In this document: positions 5,568 through 8,213 of the stretch, piece after piece
How positions within the stretch are numbered: position 1 is the first letter of the stretch
How the letters are laid out: every line of letters begins with the position of its first letter
DNA from: an uncultured Ilumatobacter sp.
Lineage (GTDB): Bacteria; Actinomycetota; Acidimicrobiia; Acidimicrobiales; Ilumatobacteraceae
Direction: 5' to 3'
Assembly: GCA_937891565.1 (NCBI GenBank)
Contig: CALAHA010000303.1
Coordinates: forward strand, 1-8,213
DNA length: 8,213 nt
Notes under the pieces: model-generated
The model's database searches: none
The model's input: only the letters and a program-made list of their open reading frames with translations
What the model was told of the DNA's origin: nothing
Translations under genes and position numbers: made by a program

Positions 5568-6388
5568 CTGACGACGCCGAGTTCGAGCCACCCCTCTGGG
5601 AACAACTGGCTGAAAAGAACTCTCATCTCCACCAGGGGATTCGGCTCCAGAAGGTGCTGGCGTCGACCGGCTGGGGAAGCCGTCGTGTGTGCGAAGAACT
5701 CATTGCCGAAGAACGCGTCACTGTCAACGGCGAAGTCGCGATTCTCGGTCGCCGAGTCGACCCTGACAACGACACCGTCGAAGTCGACGGTGCGCCGATC
5801 GGGGTACGCCCTGGGCTCGTCTACTACGTCCTCAATAAGCCGCGTGGGGTCGTCACGACGAGCAAAGACACGCACGGTCGTCCAACGGTCGTCGAACTCG
5901 TTCCAGAAGAGCCGCGTGTCTTTTCAGTGGGTCGACTTGATGCCGACACAGAGGGGCTTTTGCTCTTGACCAACGACGGTGATCTCGCCAATCGGATTGC
6001 TCACCCGTCGCATGGCGTCGAGAAGGAGTACCTCGCACAGGTTGACGGCGGAACTGTCTCGCCCGGAGGGATTCGCGCCCTACGTGACGGCGTCGAACTC
6101 GAAGATGGTGTCACGGCGCCAGCGCGGGTCTCGCAGCCGCAACCAGGCACGCTTCGCCTCACGATCCACGAAGGTCGCAACCGCCAGGTTCGTCGGATGT
6201 GCGAGGCGGTCGGTCACACCGTGACGCGTCTCGTGCGTACCCGCATCGGGTCGCTCAGCGACACTTCGCTCAAGCCGGGCGACTGGCGGGAACTGACTGC
6301 AGCCGAGCGTCGCGAAATGATCGAGACGATCGCATCGACAACTCGACCGGCGACGGATTCGACCTCGCAGTACGATCCTTTTTCATGA
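5564..6388 (+). CDS. rluB: 23S rRNA pseudouridine synthase RluB family
   Basis: A 274-residue pseudouridine synthase of the RsuA/RluB/E/F group, which converts uridine to pseudouridine in 23S rRNA (position 2605 for E. coli RluB). An N-terminal S4 RNA-binding domain spans about 26-75 (IRLQKVLASTGWGSRRVCEE). The catalytic domain has the group signature GRLDADTEGLLLLTNDGDLA, with catalytic Asp at 126. NKPRGVVTT (91-99) and the EGRNRQVRRMCEAVGH block (203-218) are also family hallmarks. The GTG start overlaps the scpB stop by 4 nt; the S4 domain begins about 26 residues in, after an acidic lead (MTDDAEFEPPLWEQLAEKN). The stop overlaps the tyrA start as ATGA. A gene of this family directly after scpB is a widespread arrangement. 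RluB fits the scpAB context better than RluE, RluF or RsuA, but the exact target base cannot be read from sequence. Confidence 0.92.
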   Translation: MTDDAEFEPPLWEQLAEKNSHLHQGIRLQKVLASTGWGSRRVCEELIAEERVTVNGEVAILGRRVDPDNDTVEVDGAPIGVRPGLVYYVLNKPRGVVTTSKDTHGRPTVVELVPEEPRVFSVGRLDADTEGLLLLTNDGDLANRIAHPSHGVEKEYLAQVDGGTVSPGGIRALRDGVELEDGVTAPARVSQPQPGTLRLTIHEGRNRQVRRMCEAVGHTVTRLVRTRIGSLSDTSLKPGDWRELTAAERREMIETIASTTRPATDSTSQYDPFS

Positions 6389-7458
6389 CAGCGAGCCCCG
6401 TGCAGCGACGGGCCAATGTAATTGGACTGGGTTTGATTGGCGGATCGATTGCGCTCGCACTGAAAGGCGCCGGATGGAATGTGTCGGGCGACGACACCCG
6501 TGAACCAACGGTGACGTCAGCCCTCGATCGTGGAATCATTGACGCTTCAGGCCTCGACGTCGACGCAGAGATCACCTTCGTTGCTGTGCCTGTCCGCTCG
6601 ACGACCGACGAGGTCGAGCGAGCTCTCGCGGAGACCACGGGCACGGTCACTGATGTCGGCAGCGTGAAGACCCCGGTCTGTCGATCGGTCGAGAGCCCCC
6701 GATTCATCGGTGGGCACCCGATGGCGGGGAGCGAGTTCGATGGCATCGATGCCGCACAGGCCGATCTTTTTCAGAGCGCGGTGTGGGTCCTGACCCCCCT
6801 CGAAGGCAGCGACGATGCCACGTTTGCCCAGGTCAACGGTATTATCTCCTCGTTCGGTGCCGACGTTGTCGCATTAAGTCCCGAGCGCCACGATGAGCTT
6901 GTTGCCGTTGTTAGCCACGTGCCGCACCTCGCGGCCGCCACGCTGATGGGTCTGGCCAGCACCCGTTCCGAAGAACATGCCGCACTGCTGCGACTCGCTG
7001 CTGGTGGCTTTCGTGACATGACGCGTGTGGCCAGCGGGCAGCCTGGCATCTGGATCGACATCTGTGCCGAGAACAAAACCGCAATCACGTCCGCGCTCGG
7101 CGAACTGATCGCTGGCCTGAGCAATGTGCGCGACTTGATTGCCACCGACGACCACGAAACACTGCGGTCCACGTTGCAAGCAGCGCGCGATGCGCGAACA
7201 AACCTGCCGACGCGTGTGGTGCATCCCGAAGATCTCGCCGAAGTGCGTGTGCCGATTCCTGACCGTGCCGGTTCCGCAGCCGAGCTGTTCACTCTCGCTG
7301 CCGAACTCAGCGTCAACATTGCCAACTTCGAGGTCGTCCATGTGGCCGAGAGCAACCGTGGCGTCGCCGTCGTACTGATCGACAGCACCAAATCCGAAAT
7401 CTTCCGCGGCGGCCTGATCGCCCGCGGGTTCCGGCCGTCAGTGCAGGCTCTGTCGTGA
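6385..7458 (+). CDS. tyrA: Prephenate dehydrogenase with C-terminal ACT domain
   Basis: A 357-residue cytoplasmic enzyme oxidising prephenate to 4-hydroxyphenylpyruvate in tyrosine synthesis. The Rossmann fold opens with VIGLGLIGGSIALALKGAGW (GxGxxG at 14-19), and the acidic pair D36-D37 at the end of the second strand suggests NAD+ over NADP+. Prephenate-site motifs are present: VGSVK (S93), GGHPMAGSE (catalytic-type H111), VSHVPH (H178, H181) and FRDMTRVA (R214). Their spacing agrees with what I recall of the Aquifex enzyme. From about 284 a C-terminal ACT domain (EVRVPIPDRAGSAAELFTLA...VNIANFEVVHV) follows; such domains commonly bind an amino acid, so feedback control by tyrosine is a reasonable inference. 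The ATG at 6385 overlaps the rluB stop (ATGA); no Shine-Dalgarno is seen, so reinitiation after rluB is likely. The stop overlaps the aroA start. An arogenate dehydrogenase activity cannot be excluded. Confidence 0.94.
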   Translation: MTASPVQRRANVIGLGLIGGSIALALKGAGWNVSGDDTREPTVTSALDRGIIDASGLDVDAEITFVAVPVRSTTDEVERALAETTGTVTDVGSVKTPVCRSVESPRFIGGHPMAGSEFDGIDAAQADLFQSAVWVLTPLEGSDDATFAQVNGIISSFGADVVALSPERHDELVAVVSHVPHLAAATLMGLASTRSEEHAALLRLAAGGFRDMTRVASGQPGIWIDICAENKTAITSALGELIAGLSNVRDLIATDDHETLRSTLQAARDARTNLPTRVVHPEDLAEVRVPIPDRAGSAAELFTLAAELSVNIANFEVVHVAESNRGVAVVLIDSTKSEIFRGGLIARGFRPSVQALS

Positions 7459-8213
7459 CAATCAAACTTCCTGACCGGTTGCTGGTTCGTCGTGCCGACG
7501 GGCCAGTCATCGCCGACGTCGTTGTGCCGCCCTCGAAAAGCGTCGCCAATCGTGCGCTGATCTGTGCAGCACTCGCCAAGGGTGAGAGCGAGATTGTTGG
7601 TATCGCACCCGGTGACGACACCTCGGCCATGCTCGACTGCCTCGAACGACTCGGTGTCGTTATCGACGTCACCGAGCGCGATCAGCGACTCATTGGAACA
7701 ATCACCGGTAACGCCGGTGTGCTGCCCGACGGTCCAATCAATCTTCAGACCGGCCTTGCTGGAACCACCTCGCGCTTTATCACTGCGCTGGCGGCGCTGG
7801 GCGCCGGTCCATATGTCATCGACGGTGCGCCGCCGTTACGCGCCCGCCCCATGGCACCGCTCCACAACTCCCTCGCAGCGCTCGGCGCCCGGATCGAGCC
7901 AGGTGCGGAATGGGGACACTTGCCGGTCACCGTGTCCGGGCCTCTTGGAGGTGCCGACGCCGTGATGATGCCAGGCAACGTGTCGAGTCAATACGTGTCG
8001 GCGCTGATGATGGTTGCGCCGTACATCCGTCGGGGGATGCGCCTTGGGCTTTCGACTGAACTGGTCTCGCGGCCGTACGTCGAAATCACCCGCTCGGTCA
8101 TGTCGGCGTTTGGTGTCGACGACGTCGACGTATCGGAACGAACCATTCACGTCGGCGAAGGTGGCTACTTCGGCACTGCGTACACGGTGGAACCCGATGC
8201 ATCATCAGCCAGC
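7455..8213 (+). CDS. aroA: EPSP synthase (3-phosphoshikimate 1-carboxyvinyltransferase), 5' part
   Basis: The first 253 residues of AroA, open to the window edge; the full enzyme is usually 420-450 residues. It transfers the enolpyruvyl group of PEP to shikimate 3-phosphate, the sixth step of the shikimate pathway. Visible motifs: PPSKSVANRALICAALAKG (25-43) with substrate-binding K28, S29 and R33; GLAGTTSRF (100-108), the PEP-loop equivalent of NAGTAMRP; RARPMAPL (129-136); GNVSSQYVSALMM (174-186) with S177-S178-Q179 for shikimate phosphate; RPYVEITRSVM (206-216); and VEPDASSAS at the edge, where D248 matches the catalytic Asp. In the PEP loop the position of E. coli Pro101 is F108, as I recall from other actinobacterial AroA proteins. 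The GTG at 7455 overlaps the tyrA stop (GTGA), so translation is probably coupled. Placement after tyrA joins two steps leading to tyrosine. A cmk gene may follow, but lies outside. Confidence 0.95.
   Translation, partial: MTIKLPDRLLVRRADGPVIADVVVPPSKSVANRALICAALAKGESEIVGIAPGDDTSAMLDCLERLGVVIDVTERDQRLIGTITGNAGVLPDGPINLQTGLAGTTSRFITALAALGAGPYVIDGAPPLRARPMAPLHNSLAALGARIEPGAEWGHLPVTVSGPLGGADAVMMPGNVSSQYVSALMMVAPYIRRGMRLGLSTELVSRPYVEITRSVMSAFGVDDVDVSERTIHVGEGGYFGTAYTVEPDASSAS

Noticed and set aside
4698..5591. Minus-strand open frame of 297 codons across scpB.
   Set aside because: It lies opposite scpB and the end of scpA, whose motifs are unmistakable. Its translation has no recognisable domain and is the usual antisense shadow of high-GC coding DNA.
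6199..6384. Upstream extension of the tyrA frame inside rluB.
   Set aside because: The Rossmann motif starts 14 residues after the ATG at 6385, and the extension is arginine-rich out-of-frame rluB sequence.
5800..6384. Search for a dif-like XerCD site or mobile-element ends anywhere in the window, given xerD.
   Set aside because: I saw no 28-bp dif-like dyad, transposase gene, terminal inverted repeats or target duplications; XerD here is the housekeeping recombinase.

Overview
This window looks like an ordinary chromosomal housekeeping region from a high-GC Gram-positive bacterium of the phylum Actinomycetota. GC content looks like roughly 60% by eye. The order Nudix hydrolase - xerD - ... 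- scpA - scpB - rluB matches the block known from Mycobacterium and relatives. The small HD-domain protein after xerD and the moderate GC make me lean to an Acidimicrobiia lineage (Ilumatobacter-like), but this is inference from memory and is not proven by the sequence.

Layout. (1) Bases 1-1575, plus strand: the 3' end of a Nudix hydrolase gene, the site-specific recombinase gene xerD, and an overlapping gene for a small HD-domain protein. (2) Bases 1579-3937, minus strand: trpS (tryptophanyl-tRNA synthetase) followed by a DinF-like MATE transporter gene that starts 4 nt after the trpS stop. This unit converges on the HD gene with a 3-bp gap. (3) Bases 3938-3988: the only real intergenic gap, 51 bp between the divergent trpS and scpA starts. 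It holds two copies of the hexamer TATCGT in opposite orientation, each 7-8 nt upstream of a start codon. (4) Bases 3989-8213, plus strand: a compact unit scpA - scpB - rluB - tyrA - aroA, with genes 1 nt apart or overlapping by 4 nt. aroA runs off the window end.

Functionally, XerD and ScpAB serve chromosome resolution and segregation. RluB modifies 23S rRNA and TrpS charges tRNA-Trp. TyrA and AroA belong to aromatic amino acid synthesis. The tight overlaps suggest co-transcription and translational coupling of condensin-accessory, rRNA-modification and shikimate/tyrosine genes.

I did not find a new defence, mobile or RNA system. There is no CRISPR array, insertion sequence, tRNA or rRNA gene here. 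The points most worth a second look are the paired TATCGT sites with a 7-bp inverted repeat in the divergent promoter region, a four-copy 15-bp tandem repeat inside scpB, and the HD-domain gene coupled to xerD.
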